A DNA stretch of 64,000 nucleotides, taken from positions 30,004 to 94,003 of the forward strand of contig DATKZM010000127.1 of NCBI GenBank assembly GCA_035527975.1, read 5' to 3'. Positions 25,601 through 34,218 of this stretch are shown piece after piece. Each line of letters opens with the position of its first letter. Positions within the stretch are counted from its first letter, which is position 1. The notes beneath the pieces were generated by a model. The model made no database searches. It was given only the letters and a program-made list of their open reading frames with translations, and was not told the DNA's origin. The stretch is from DATKZM01 sp035527975 (GTDB lineage: Bacteria; Pseudomonadota; Alphaproteobacteria; JAPULJ01). The translations under genes and the position numbers were made by a program.

Positions 25601-26098
25601 ATGATGCAAACGACCAGAATAGGGAACCGGCGCGCGGCGACCACGGATGAATTGCTGTCGCTGAAAGTGTGGCTCCAGCTCATGAAATGCGCGAAATCGA
25701 TCGAGTCATCGATTGGCGGCCGCCTGCGCCGGGGCTACGGACAAAGCCTTTCGCGTTTCGATGTTCTGGCGCAGCTCGACCGGCTGGGCGGCGATTGGCT
25801 GGCGATCGGCGAGCTTGCGCGCCTGATGATGGCGGCGAGCGGAAACATCACCGCGTTGCTCGACCGCATGGAGGGCGAAGCGCTGATCGAGCGCCGCGCC
25901 AGTCCCCTCGACCGGCGTAGTTTTCAGGTGCGTATGACCGCCGAGGGCCGACAGCTATTCGCGGCCATGGCGCGCGACCACACGCGCTGGGTCGACACCG
26001 CGCTTGTCGACATGTCGAATGCGGAAAAACAGCGCCTCGTCGAGCTCTTGGTTGTAGTGCGGCGGCGCTTTGAAGATGACGGCGCGGCACCTCAATGA
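25601..26098 (+). CDS. MarR-family transcriptional regulator, copy 1
   Basis: A 165-residue protein with a MarR winged-helix: LSRFDVLAQLDRLGGDWLAI, GELARLMMAASGNITALLDR, MEGEALIERRASPLDRRSFQ, VRMTAEGRQLFAAMARDH. The start is one of two adjacent ATGs at 25601/25604, after GAGGACGG; a longer in-frame start exists but adds unrelated sequence. It is divergent from the bifunctional monooxygenase and 61 bp upstream of the PaaK-type ligase. MarR proteins of this type respond to aromatic acids or their CoA esters. I infer that it controls both flanking units through the AACACGTAAG sites. Confidence 0.88.
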   Translation: MMQTTRIGNRRAATTDELLSLKVWLQLMKCAKSIESSIGGRLRRGYGQSLSRFDVLAQLDRLGGDWLAIGELARLMMAASGNITALLDRMEGEALIERRASPLDRRSFQVRMTAEGRQLFAAMARDHTRWVDTALVDMSNAEKQRLVELLVVVRRRFEDDGAAPQ

Positions 26099-26159
26099 TG
26101 GGCACGGATAATAGGCGCGCCCAGGCCGCCTTGGTCCGGCGTTGGGGGAGGGGATTCCA

Positions 26160-27452
26160 ATGACGTTGGCGTTGCCTGAATCGCGTGATGCGATTGCCAG
26201 GATTCAGAGCGAGCGCAAGGTGCTTGCCTTCGAACGCGCCAAACGGACAGCCTGGTATGCCGGCAAACTCGATCATATCGACCCGGCGAAGCTCGACGAC
26301 CCCAAAGAATGGACGAAGATTCCGATCATCGACAAGGAAATTCTACGTCGTTGGAAGCACGACGAATTCATGGCGCAGATCAATATTGCCGGCCCCAAAG
26401 AGATATCCGAATACTGGCGATCGGGCGGATCGACCGGCCGGGCCGTCTTCTATCCGCGCACGTTTGACGATGTTACCTATGGGCTGCTGTCGTGGGGCCG
26501 GTCCTTTCCCTGCATTGGGATCGAGGCCGGTGACCTCTGCCACATATCCTTTCCGATCGGCATTCACCCGGCCGGCCAGATCTGGGCCCGCAGCGCCCAT
26601 GACTTCGGCGTCGGCATGAGTTGGGTCGGGGCCGGCACGGCGGTGCCGTCGGCCGGCCAGCTCGAGCTCATCGCTACGCTGAAGCCAACGGTGTTGATTG
26701 CCATGCCGAGCTTTGCGATCCACCTGGCGAATCTCGCTGATGTCGAGGGCATCGATCTCACGAAAAGTTCGGTCCGCACGATCGTCACCTCGGCGGAAAC
26801 GCTTTCCGAGGCCAAGCGCGAGAAGCTGACACGGATGTGGGGCGCCGAGGTCTTCGATGTCTTCGGGATGAGCGAGGCTGGGCTGATGGGCGCCGAGGGC
26901 GCGGCCCATGACGGCATCCATATCTGGACCGATCTCTTCTATATCGAGGTCGTCGATCCCGAAACCGGCCGGCAGATGCCCGAGGGCGAGATCGGGACGT
27001 TCTGCGTGACACCGCTTTGGACTGGGCACGCGACCCCATTCCTGCGCTGGAACTCCGGCGACATAGTCTCCTATCATGATCGCGGCGAGAGCCCGGGGAA
27101 GTTTGCCGAACTCTATCCGATGATCCGGCACGCCCGCCGCACCACCGGGTTTTTCAAGATCAGAGGCGTTAACGTGAACCATTCGGAGTTCGAGGACTTC
27201 ATGTTCCGCAATCCCGACGTCAACGACTTTCAGGGCGTGCTGGTGACCGACCAAAGCGGAATGGAAACGTTGAAGCTCCGCATCGAGGTAAAGCGTGGTA
27301 CTGATCCGAAACACGCTGCCGAAATGGTGGCGGGCGAGGTTAAATCGGTGTTCGAGGTAACGCCGGATGTCGAGGTACTTGCGGCCGGAACGCTCGCCAA
27401 AGTTTTCGAAGCGTCGATCAAGGCACCCCGCTTCGTTGATGAGCGGGAATAA
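26160..27452 (+). CDS. PaaK-type (phenylacetate-CoA ligase family) aryl-CoA ligase, copy 2
   Basis: A 430-residue PaaK-family ligase beginning MTLALPESRDAIARIQS after GGGGAGGGGA. It has the glycine-rich loop YWRSGGSTGRAVFYPRTF, IVTSAETLSEAKREKLTRMW, VFDVFGMSEAGLMGAEG, TGHATPFLRWNSGD and the C-terminal RRTTGFFKIRGVNVNHSEFE. It differs clearly from copy 1 and is shorter. Next to the 2-aminobenzoyl-CoA monooxygenase-like enzyme and its MarR regulator, it is the natural candidate to make the CoA ester that the monooxygenase uses. The MetE-like gene follows after 41 bp on the same strand. Confidence 0.87.
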   Translation: MTLALPESRDAIARIQSERKVLAFERAKRTAWYAGKLDHIDPAKLDDPKEWTKIPIIDKEILRRWKHDEFMAQINIAGPKEISEYWRSGGSTGRAVFYPRTFDDVTYGLLSWGRSFPCIGIEAGDLCHISFPIGIHPAGQIWARSAHDFGVGMSWVGAGTAVPSAGQLELIATLKPTVLIAMPSFAIHLANLADVEGIDLTKSSVRTIVTSAETLSEAKREKLTRMWGAEVFDVFGMSEAGLMGAEGAAHDGIHIWTDLFYIEVVDPETGRQMPEGEIGTFCVTPLWTGHATPFLRWNSGDIVSYHDRGESPGKFAELYPMIRHARRTTGFFKIRGVNVNHSEFEDFMFRNPDVNDFQGVLVTDQSGMETLKLRIEVKRGTDPKHAAEMVAGEVKSVFEVTPDVEVLAAGTLAKVFEASIKAPRFVDERE

Positions 27453-27493
27453 CGATCAGGCGGAGTTTGAATTGAACCGGGAGAATTGAAGCG

Positions 27494-28588
27494 ATGTATG
27501 CCATGGGACCGCCGTTCCGCGCCGAGCATGTCGGAAGCCTGCTTCGGCCGCGGCGGTTGAAGAACGCCTTCGCCGATTTTCAGGCAAACAAGATCCCGCC
27601 CGCCGAGCTTGAGGAAACGATCGACGAATGCATCGCTGACGTGATCAGGCTGCAGGAAGACTGCGGTATGCGCTCGATCACCGATGGTGAATTCCGGCGC
27701 GGCTCATGGTTTCTAGGCTTTGTCGATGCCGTCGACGGACTGACCACGCGGCCCGCGCGCTTCAACTTTTCCGGCGATCACGCAGCCTGGTCATGCCCCC
27801 ATGCGGAGGGAAAGCTGAGGCGCGTCGACGATATCGCCGTCGACGAGTACGAATTCGTCAAGGAGAACACCGCCCGCCTTCCCAAAGTGACCATGCCGAG
27901 CCCCAGCGCCGCGCATTTCCTGGGTGCTGCCGAGGGGGCGGGGGAGGGCGCCTATGCCGATCTCGATGCGCTGTTCGAGGATCTGGCGGTGATCTACCGC
28001 CAGGAGATCGAGGCGCTCGACAAGTCCGGCTGCGAGTTCGTGCAACTCGACGAGGTGCCGATCGCCATGCTCTGCGATCCCAAGGTGCAAGAGGCTGTGC
28101 GCGCCAGTGGCCAAGATCCCGACGCCCTTGTGAGCCGCTATATCGCCGCCATCAACGCGGCGCTTGAAGGCCGGCCCGAGGATATGATGATCGGGCTCCA
28201 TTTGTGCCGCGGCAACTATAAGGGCCAATGGATGGCCGAGGGCGGATATGCGCCGGTCGCCGATCGCCTGTTCCGCGACGCAAATGTCGACGCTTTCTTC
28301 CTTGAATACGACAGCGAACGCGCCGGCGACTTCTCGCCGCTCGCCGCGATGCCCGACGACAAGATCGTCGTGCTCGGTCTCGTCAGCACCAAGACGCCCG
28401 AACTGGAGGAAGCCGACGCGCTGAAGCGCCGTATCGACGATGCCGCGAAATATGTACCGATGGATCGCCTTGCGCTTAGCCCGCAATGCGGCTTTGCGTC
28501 TTCGGTCGGCGGCAATCCCGTAACCGAGGACGACGAGCGCCGTAAGCTCACCCTCGTCGCCGACGTGGCGGCGGAGGTGTGGGGGTAG
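27494..28588 (+). CDS. MetE-like (cobalamin-independent methionine synthase C-terminal domain) protein, copy 2
   Basis: A 364-residue paralog of the gene at 11012, with the same landmarks: PPFRAEHVGSLLRPRRL, SITDGEFRRGSWFLGFVDAV, KVTMPSPSAAHFLGA, FVQLDEVPIAML, GLHLCRGNYKGQWMAEGGY, AFFLEYDSERAGDF and LALSPQCGFAS. The zinc-ligand candidates (HLC, E, PQC) are all kept. It begins 41 bp after the PaaK-type ligase and probably shares its transcript. Two copies in two separately regulated parts of one catabolic region argue for a pathway role, for example methyl or thiol transfer, rather than for methionine synthesis. Confidence 0.82.
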   Translation: MYAMGPPFRAEHVGSLLRPRRLKNAFADFQANKIPPAELEETIDECIADVIRLQEDCGMRSITDGEFRRGSWFLGFVDAVDGLTTRPARFNFSGDHAAWSCPHAEGKLRRVDDIAVDEYEFVKENTARLPKVTMPSPSAAHFLGAAEGAGEGAYADLDALFEDLAVIYRQEIEALDKSGCEFVQLDEVPIAMLCDPKVQEAVRASGQDPDALVSRYIAAINAALEGRPEDMMIGLHLCRGNYKGQWMAEGGYAPVADRLFRDANVDAFFLEYDSERAGDFSPLAAMPDDKIVVLGLVSTKTPELEEADALKRRIDDAAKYVPMDRLALSPQCGFASSVGGNPVTEDDERRKLTLVADVAAEVWG

Positions 28589-28633
28589 TCTCCCGGCGGA
28601 GGATCAGCCGACCGGGCACTGCCGCGCCAACAT

Positions 28634-28716
28634 CATTTCGACCGCAGGGAGAAATCCGGTTGGAAGCCGGATCGGCATGGGCCAGGTTTCTCCTTCGCTG
28701 ATGCTCACTCGAAATG
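28634..28716. repeat. Nested palindromic element between convergent genes
   Basis: Outer arms CATTTCGA (28634-28641) and TCGAAATG (28709-28716), then GGAGAAA/TTTCTCC, then ATCCGG/CCGGAT form a nested inverted repeat between the convergent MetE-like and UbiD genes. The phrase resembles the small palindromic repeats common between genes in proteobacterial genomes. It may also help end transcription from both sides. Confidence 0.5.
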
Positions 28717-28737
28717 ACGATGGGAGCTGGCACTGCG

Positions 28738-30366
28738 TCAGACCTCGTCGAACACCTTCGATAACGCTTCCATCGTCAGCAGCTCGCGGGCCTCGTCGTC
28801 GAGATAATCGATGCCAATGCCATACTTGGCCCAGCGCTTCTTGAGCTTGCGCTCCAGTTTCGGCGCGATTTTGTTGAGCGGCGGATAACGATGGCCGCCG
28901 AATTCCAGCTTGGGCTCGTGTTCCCACGACCGCGTGGCGTCGATCAGCACCCGGTGCCATTTGCCGGTGCCGAATTTGGCCACGTCGCGATCGGCCGCCA
29001 GCGTGGAGGGATCGAGCACCGAGCCGAAGGTCGGCCCGACGATGGCCACATCGCCGCGCCCGGCGTTGACCCGGAATGCGATCGCCCAGTCGAGCGCGAC
29101 CGGATCGCGGATGTCGATGTCTTCCTCCACGACGGTCACATTCTTGAAGAACCATTGCCCGGAGCCCGTGCCCCACAGCGCGTGGCCGATCTGCAGTGCG
29201 TGGCCGCGATAGCGCTTACGGATCTGGACCACGATATTGGTCCCGGTGGAAACGGGCGGCATCCAGACATCGCTCACGCCGGCAACGCCCGCGTCTTCCA
29301 GCATGTTCCAGGCGATTGCCGACCAGGAAAAGGCGCAGAGCGGCGAGTCCTCGCTGGGAAATCCGGGCCGCGCGCCTTCCAGCGCACCTCGCAGGATCGG
29401 ATCCTTGCGGTGCGTCACGGCGGTGACCTTGAGCACCGGCTTGGGCGAGGGCTTGCCGCCGAGATAGCCCGGATAATCCGCGAACGGGCCTTCCATCTGG
29501 AAGCTGGCGGGATCGGGATCGGGATCGATCCAACCCTCAACCACAATCTCGGCCGTCGCCGGCACTTGCAAGGGCACCGTCTCGCAGTCCACGAGCTCGA
29601 CCGGTTGGCCGGTGATGGCGCCGATCATGTCCCATTCGCAAATATGCTTCGGGAAAGGCGATCCGGCGCAGAACGGCAGGGCATCGTGCCAGCCATGGGC
29701 AATCGCCACCGGCATGCGGTTCTTCGCATCCTTGTACTTGCCGAAATGCGTGCCCCAGCCCTGGGTCGGGATCAGCAGCTTGCCAACCTTGCGCTTGCTC
29801 AAGACCTGGCCGCGATAGAGCCCGACATTGGCCCGATCGGTCTCCATGTCGTGGGTGATGACGCCGCAGAACGTGTCGATAAAGCGGCCGCCGTCCGAGG
29901 CGTGCCATTTCGGCGTCGGAAATTCCCAAAGATTAATATCCTTGCCCGTAAGCACGACGTCTTTCACGGGGCCACTCGATACCGTGACCGGCTCAATGGG
30001 ATTGCGGTAGGTGTCCTTGAGGTGCCGAACCAGGGCTTTCTCGGTGGTTTCGGCGGGCAAACCCAGCATCAGCGCGACCTTGCGCCGCTCGCCAACGCCG
30101 CAGGTCATGAACCGGGTGCAGCGCGCGTCCTCGTAGCCCTTGATGTTCTGAAACAGCAGCGCAGGCCCGCCGAGGCTCAAATTGACCCGGGCGATGGCGC
30201 CGATCTCCTCGTCCCAGTCGACCTTGGTGGTGATCCGCTTGAGCTCGCCGACCGCTTCCAGCTGATCGAGCCAGGAGCGCAGGCTCGGCTGTCCGGCTGA
30301 TGGGCCCTGTATGGCCGGGGGCGTGGGCGCGTCCGTCTGATCGCCCGCCGCGGAAGTGTGGTTCAT
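28738..30366 (-). CDS. UbiD-family decarboxylase
   Basis: A 542-residue protein starting MNHTSAAGDQ. UbiD-family landmarks are present through its length: SLRSWLDQLEAVGELKRITT, EIGAIARVNLSLGGPALLFQ, GVGERRKVALMLGL, WEFPTPKWHASDGGRFIDTF, VGLYRGQVLSKRKVG, EWDMIGAITGQPVELVDCET, EIVVEGWIDP and MEGPFADYPGYLGG with the conserved glutamate. UbiD enzymes use prenylated FMN to decarboxylate (or carboxylate) aromatic and unsaturated acids, and need a UbiX-type prenyltransferase encoded elsewhere. It is slightly longer than E. coli UbiD. It could remove a ring carboxyl group in the pathway encoded here; it runs opposite to the MetE-like gene and has its own promoter. Confidence 0.9.
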   Translation of the reverse strand: MNHTSAAGDQTDAPTPPAIQGPSAGQPSLRSWLDQLEAVGELKRITTKVDWDEEIGAIARVNLSLGGPALLFQNIKGYEDARCTRFMTCGVGERRKVALMLGLPAETTEKALVRHLKDTYRNPIEPVTVSSGPVKDVVLTGKDINLWEFPTPKWHASDGGRFIDTFCGVITHDMETDRANVGLYRGQVLSKRKVGKLLIPTQGWGTHFGKYKDAKNRMPVAIAHGWHDALPFCAGSPFPKHICEWDMIGAITGQPVELVDCETVPLQVPATAEIVVEGWIDPDPDPASFQMEGPFADYPGYLGGKPSPKPVLKVTAVTHRKDPILRGALEGARPGFPSEDSPLCAFSWSAIAWNMLEDAGVAGVSDVWMPPVSTGTNIVVQIRKRYRGHALQIGHALWGTGSGQWFFKNVTVVEEDIDIRDPVALDWAIAFRVNAGRGDVAIVGPTFGSVLDPSTLAADRDVAKFGTGKWHRVLIDATRSWEHEPKLEFGGHRYPPLNKIAPKLERKLKKRWAKYGIGIDYLDDEARELLTMEALSKVFDEV

Positions 30367-30572
30367 TGCCCAGGATCCCTTGCGTTCTCGGGCGCTGAGT
30401 CTAGCAATTGGCCTGGTTACTGAACAGCGCATTGGTTGGATAAGGTTAAGATGCCCGGGGGCCGGCGAATTTGGTCGGGCCGCAGCGCGATCGGCTTTCG
30501 GGCAGCGCGCCCAGGCCCTAAACTGCACGTCAATGAATGGGGCAGGTGGGTTGACCTGAAAGAGGTGGGGAC

Positions 30573-31034
30573 ATGCAGAAGGCCGCGGCGCGGGGCCGAG
30601 CTTTTGCCGATCTCGTCTATACGGTGCTGGTGGCCGAGAAGAAATGGCCGCTCAAGGAGGTCGCCGAGCGCATGGGGATGCAGTATGCGACGCTGCATGC
30701 GCGTATCCACCAACGCGTGGTGTTCAGCCCGGAGGAGGTGGTCGCACTGATCGCCGCGGCGCCCGACATCCGCTTCATCGGTTTCTTCCTCGACAATACC
30801 CCGTTCATCGCCGTCGACCGCACGACACTGCCGGAAGGGTCGGCGGTCGAGACACTGCATCTTGGCGCCACGCGGACGGTCCTGGAGGCGGCCGACGTGT
30901 TGCGGGCCGTGGAGAAGGGTTTGGGCGACGCCGGCATCGACCACCGCGACCGTGCCAGGATCGGCAAGGAGATCGGCGAGGCCGAGCATGCCCTCGCCGC
31001 CTTGCGTCAGAGGCTGGAGGCGGACGGCAGGTAG
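30573..31034 (+). CDS. CII-like helix-turn-helix protein
   Basis: A 153-residue protein after a strong ribosome site (AGAGGTGGGGAC). Its N-terminal half reads AFADLVYTVLVAEKKWPLKE, VAERMGMQYATLHARIHQRV, VFSPEEVVALIAAAPD, the pattern of phage CII-like regulatory proteins: a helix-turn-helix followed by a short SPEE helix. The C-terminal quarter is a charged coiled-coil-like helix (EIGEAEHALAALRQRLEAD), perhaps for multimerisation. No phage genes are nearby. It converges with the Ser/Thr kinase gene, ending 2 bp from that gene's stop. The family call is by pattern only; the target is unknown. Confidence 0.6.
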   Translation: MQKAAARGRAFADLVYTVLVAEKKWPLKEVAERMGMQYATLHARIHQRVVFSPEEVVALIAAAPDIRFIGFFLDNTPFIAVDRTTLPEGSAVETLHLGATRTVLEAADVLRAVEKGLGDAGIDHRDRARIGKEIGEAEHALAALRQRLEADGR

Positions 31035-31036
31035 GC

Positions 31037-32647
31037 TCACTTCGCCTGCGTGATGCGCCAGCGGGTGCCCTCGCGGCAGCCCACACCCGCATCGGTCAGC
31101 GTCTCACCGTCGCTCACCAATGTCTGGCGAATGCGGCGGCAATAGCGGCCGTCGGCCGATTGGAAAAAAGCCAGCACCGTCATCGTGCCGCGATTGCCCG
31201 AAGCGCGGTTGCTCCAGCGCCAGGTCGCGCCCGGCGCACGCGCGGCACCGATCGCCTCGGCGAAAACCCGGGCAACGTAACTGCAATCGGTTTCGTGATA
31301 GCGGCCCTGGAGCGCCGTCAATGATCCCGGACAATCGGCGTCGGCGCCCGGCACGGTTCCCGGCAGGAGACCAGGCCTGGTTCCGGGCGTCGTTCTGCCG
31401 CCGGGTGGCCGGGTGGCTTCCTGTCCGGGAAGCGTGGCGCCGCCATCCCCGCCACGACCGCCACCAGTGCTCGCCCCGCCGCCATCCCCGGTCGTCCCCG
31501 GCGTCTGGGTGACCGTTGTCGATCCGGCCGACTTGCCCGCATCCACGAGGTTGCCGTCGCGCGCCGCGAGATAGACGCCGCCGGCAGCGAACAACAGGAT
31601 GGATAAGGTGGCGGCAAATGCAGTAGGCCGCCCACCGGCGCCCAGTGTGGTGACCGCCGTGGCCTGCTTGCGCGGTGATGTCGCGCCGTCCGGATTGCGG
31701 GTAGAGGTCTCCGCGCTTGTGACCTTGGCGACCACCGCGGCGGCGAGGCTGGGATCGGCGGAGACCGCTTCACCGGCAAAGCCCAGCATCCGGCGCCATG
31801 CCGCCACGCTCTGGGGCCGTTCGCCCGGCTTGACCGCGAGACCCTTGTCGATCGCCGCCAGCAGCGGGGCCGAATATGTCGATTGCACGGCCGTTGCGGC
31901 GGCGCGGTAAGGGTCGCCTTCCTGACGCTCGGGCGCCTCGGGCGGCTTCATGCCGGTGACCGCGCGGTACATCGTGGCGGCCATCGCGTAGATGTCGGTC
32001 CAGGGCCCTTGTTTGCCCTTCACGAAGTATTGCTCGAACGGCGCGTAGCCGGCGGTGACCACGCTGGTCAGCGTCTTGCTGCGCTCGGTCATGGCGGCGC
32101 GGGCGGCGCCGAAATCGATCAGCACCGGTGTGCCGTCGGCGCGCAGGTAGATATTCCCCGGCTTGATGTCGCGGTGCAGATAGCCTGTCTCGTGCACGGT
32201 TTCGAGCCCGTCGAGGAGCGGCGCGAAGACGGCGCGAAGCTGCGCCTCGTCGAGCGTCATCCGGCCGTGTAGAATTTCATAGAGGCTCGCCCCCTCGACA
32301 TATTCCATGACGAGATAAGCCGTATTATTGGCTTCAAAGGCGCGATGCACCGGCACGATGTTGGGATGGCGGAATTTGGTGAGCGTCCGCGCCTCATCCT
32401 CAAAGCGGCTCAGACCGTATTCGAAGGTCGATTGGTCATCGGCGCTGATCGGTTCTACCGAGGCGCCGTTGTCGCCGCGCATGGCAAGCTCGCGGGGCAG
32501 GAATTCCTTGATCGCCACGTCGCGGTCAAGCCGGACTTCGCGCGCGCGGTAGGTGATCCCGAACCCGCCCGCACCCAGGATGGCCTCGATGCGATAGCCT
32601 TCGAACTGATAGCCGGCGGGCAGGGCGTTGCCGTGGGCTTTCCTCAC
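31037..32647 (-). CDS. Membrane-anchored Ser/Thr protein kinase (Hanks type)
   Basis: A 536-residue protein. Residues 18-280 are a complete kinase domain: glycine loop GAGGFG (25-30), VAIKEFLP with K47, the HRD motif YLHRDIKPGN, DFG in VLIDFGAAR and the activation-segment end GYAPFEQY. One transmembrane helix follows at about residue 345 (AATLSILLFAAGGVYLA). After it comes a low-complexity Gly/Thr/Pro linker (about 365-430) and a C-terminal extracytoplasmic domain of about 100 residues with two cysteine pairs (DADCPGSL, TDCSY, RYCRR, VGCREG). It likely senses something outside and phosphorylates cytoplasmic targets. A secreted repeat protein is transcribed divergently from it. Confidence 0.9.
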   Translation of the reverse strand: MRKAHGNALPAGYQFEGYRIEAILGAGGFGITYRAREVRLDRDVAIKEFLPRELAMRGDNGASVEPISADDQSTFEYGLSRFEDEARTLTKFRHPNIVPVHRAFEANNTAYLVMEYVEGASLYEILHGRMTLDEAQLRAVFAPLLDGLETVHETGYLHRDIKPGNIYLRADGTPVLIDFGAARAAMTERSKTLTSVVTAGYAPFEQYFVKGKQGPWTDIYAMAATMYRAVTGMKPPEAPERQEGDPYRAAATAVQSTYSAPLLAAIDKGLAVKPGERPQSVAAWRRMLGFAGEAVSADPSLAAAVVAKVTSAETSTRNPDGATSPRKQATAVTTLGAGGRPTAFAATLSILLFAAGGVYLAARDGNLVDAGKSAGSTTVTQTPGTTGDGGGASTGGGRGGDGGATLPGQEATRPPGGRTTPGTRPGLLPGTVPGADADCPGSLTALQGRYHETDCSYVARVFAEAIGAARAPGATWRWSNRASGNRGTMTVLAFFQSADGRYCRRIRQTLVSDGETLTDAGVGCREGTRWRITQAK

Positions 32648-32870
32648 GCGTCGTCTCCGGAAGATTGGTTCAAGCAGCTCGCATGCTAGCTCAAATTGCC
32701 GGCGCTTGGCATCACTGCTCCGTCACCTGGAAGGCACGCTGCGTCCAAAAAGCTGATCCGGAGAAGCGATGCCCGTTACGGTGTTCGAGCGACGCTGCTA
32801 GGATTGCCAGGTGCGGTGCCGATGTTGCCTGGACGGGTCTCGACAGGCTTCGAAGAGAAAGGATTGCTGG

Positions 32871-33398
32871 ATGACACACGTAGCAAGATCCGCAATGCAG
32901 GCGGTGATGATCTTGGCGGCCATCGTTGCCGCGACGGCGGTGCAGGCGCAGGGCGGTAGGCGTGGGCCGTTTCTGGTGCGAGATGCAAGATGTCCGCCGC
33001 AAAGCTTCCCGATGGGCCAGGTTGGCTTTCGCAATGTCGGGCGCAATGACCGCGGCGAAGGGGCTGCGACATTCATTCGGATCAGGCTGTGCTCGTTTCG
33101 CCCGAACCTGCCGCTGTTACTGGTGGGCCGGCGCAGCGACTGCCCGGGGCGGATCATCAGCCGCACGCGGTTCCAGAATGTGGCCAACAGCGACTTCAAT
33201 GAAGGCGCGCCCAATATGGTCAGATTGGCGCTTTGTCAAACCGGCCCGCTGCGCCGCGCCTACGAGATTTCGACCCGGGGCTGTCCGCCCGGCTTGCGCG
33301 CGCGCAGCGTCGTCCGTTTCAAGAATGTCGGTAACAACGATTTCAACGAAGGCGCACCCAATTTCGTCACCGTTGGGCTATGCGCCGGGTTTCGCTGA
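32871..33398 (+). CDS. Exported protein with three tandem FxNVxxxDxxEGA repeats
   Basis: A 175-residue protein with a signal peptide (SAMQAVMILAAIVAATAVQAQ). The mature part is three repeats of about 50 residues, each opening with CP and closing with a cysteine: GFRNVGRNDRGEGAATFI, RFQNVANSDFNEGAPNMV and RFKNVGNNDFNEGAPNFV. Each repeat has two cysteines, suggesting one disulfide per unit and a small beta-rich fold. I do not recognise the family. It is divergent from the kinase gene, 223 bp apart, and might be its extracellular partner. The ATG at 32871 is chosen to place the signal sequence near the start; upstream in-frame sequence is unlike a leader. Confidence 0.7.
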   Translation: MTHVARSAMQAVMILAAIVAATAVQAQGGRRGPFLVRDARCPPQSFPMGQVGFRNVGRNDRGEGAATFIRIRLCSFRPNLPLLLVGRRSDCPGRIISRTRFQNVANSDFNEGAPNMVRLALCQTGPLRRAYEISTRGCPPGLRARSVVRFKNVGNNDFNEGAPNFVTVGLCAGFR

Positions 33399-33516
33399 TC
33401 GCAAAGGCGCAAACAATAGGGGCGTAATCGACAAGGCCGGCGTCCATGACGGAGCCGGCCGGAGGGGAGTTTGGAGCGGGTTCGCGGCGGCCGCGGTTGG
33501 CGGCCATCGGCGCTGG

Positions 33517-34218
33517 TTAGACACCTAGATAGTTGTGCTGGATGTCCTTGTTGTTGCGCAGTTCTTCAGAGCCGCCGCTCCATACCACCTGGCCCTTTTC
33601 GATAATGTAATGGCGGTCGGCGATGCGGGTCAGCACGTCGACATTCTTGTCGATCACGAGGATCGACAGCCCTTGATCCTTCAGGTGCTGCAGCACCCGC
33701 CAGATCTCGGTGCGGATGAGCGGCGCCAGACCCTCGGTCGCCTCGTCGAGGATCAGCAGTTGCGGATTGGTCATCAGCGCCCGCGCCACCGCAAGCATCT
33801 GCTGCTCGCCGCCGGAAAGCTGGTCGCCCATGTTGTTACGGCGCGCTTCTAGTGCCGGGAAGAGCTCGACGATTCGCTCGTATGTCCAAGGGTTCTTGCG
33901 ACCGCTACGATTTCCCGCGGTTGCGACGAGGTTTTCGCGGACCGTCAGGTTTGGAAAAATTTGCCGCCCTTCGGGAACCAGGCCAAGTCCAGCCTTGGCG
34001 ATCTTGTATGACGGGGTGCCGTGGATTGGCCGGCCATTGAACGTGATCGCACCGCCATGGGTTGGTATCAGCCCCATGATCGAACGGACCGTCGTGGTCT
34101 TGCCCATGCCGTTACGGCCGAGAAGGGTGACGAATTCGCCGTCGTTCACCTCCAGGTTCATGCCGAACAGAACCTGGCTAGCGCCATATGAGGTTTCGAT
34201 GTCCCTGATCTCAAGCAT
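33517..34218 (-). CDS. livF: Liv/HAAT-family ABC importer ATPase (LivF-like)
   Basis: A 233-residue ABC ATPase of LivF length. Walker A is GRNGMGKTTTV (residues about 34-44), the signature LSGGEQQMLAVARAL, and Walker B QLLILDEATEGLAPLI. The C-terminus ends with the LivF-type NNKDIQHNYLGV. Its start overlaps the livG stop by 1 bp (ATGA context), so the two are translationally coupled. No permease is adjacent; the partners are probably the livH/livM genes at 20666-23014, as no other permeases occur in the window. Confidence 0.93.
   Translation of the reverse strand: MLEIRDIETSYGASQVLFGMNLEVNDGEFVTLLGRNGMGKTTTVRSIMGLIPTHGGAITFNGRPIHGTPSYKIAKAGLGLVPEGRQIFPNLTVRENLVATAGNRSGRKNPWTYERIVELFPALEARRNNMGDQLSGGEQQMLAVARALMTNPQLLILDEATEGLAPLIRTEIWRVLQHLKDQGLSILVIDKNVDVLTRIADRHYIIEKGQVVWSGGSEELRNNKDIQHNYLGV

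Noticed and set aside
28634..28716. Cobalamin riboswitch
   Set aside because: A few bases resemble the B12 box on the minus strand, but the other conserved elements are absent and the site lies between two gene ends.
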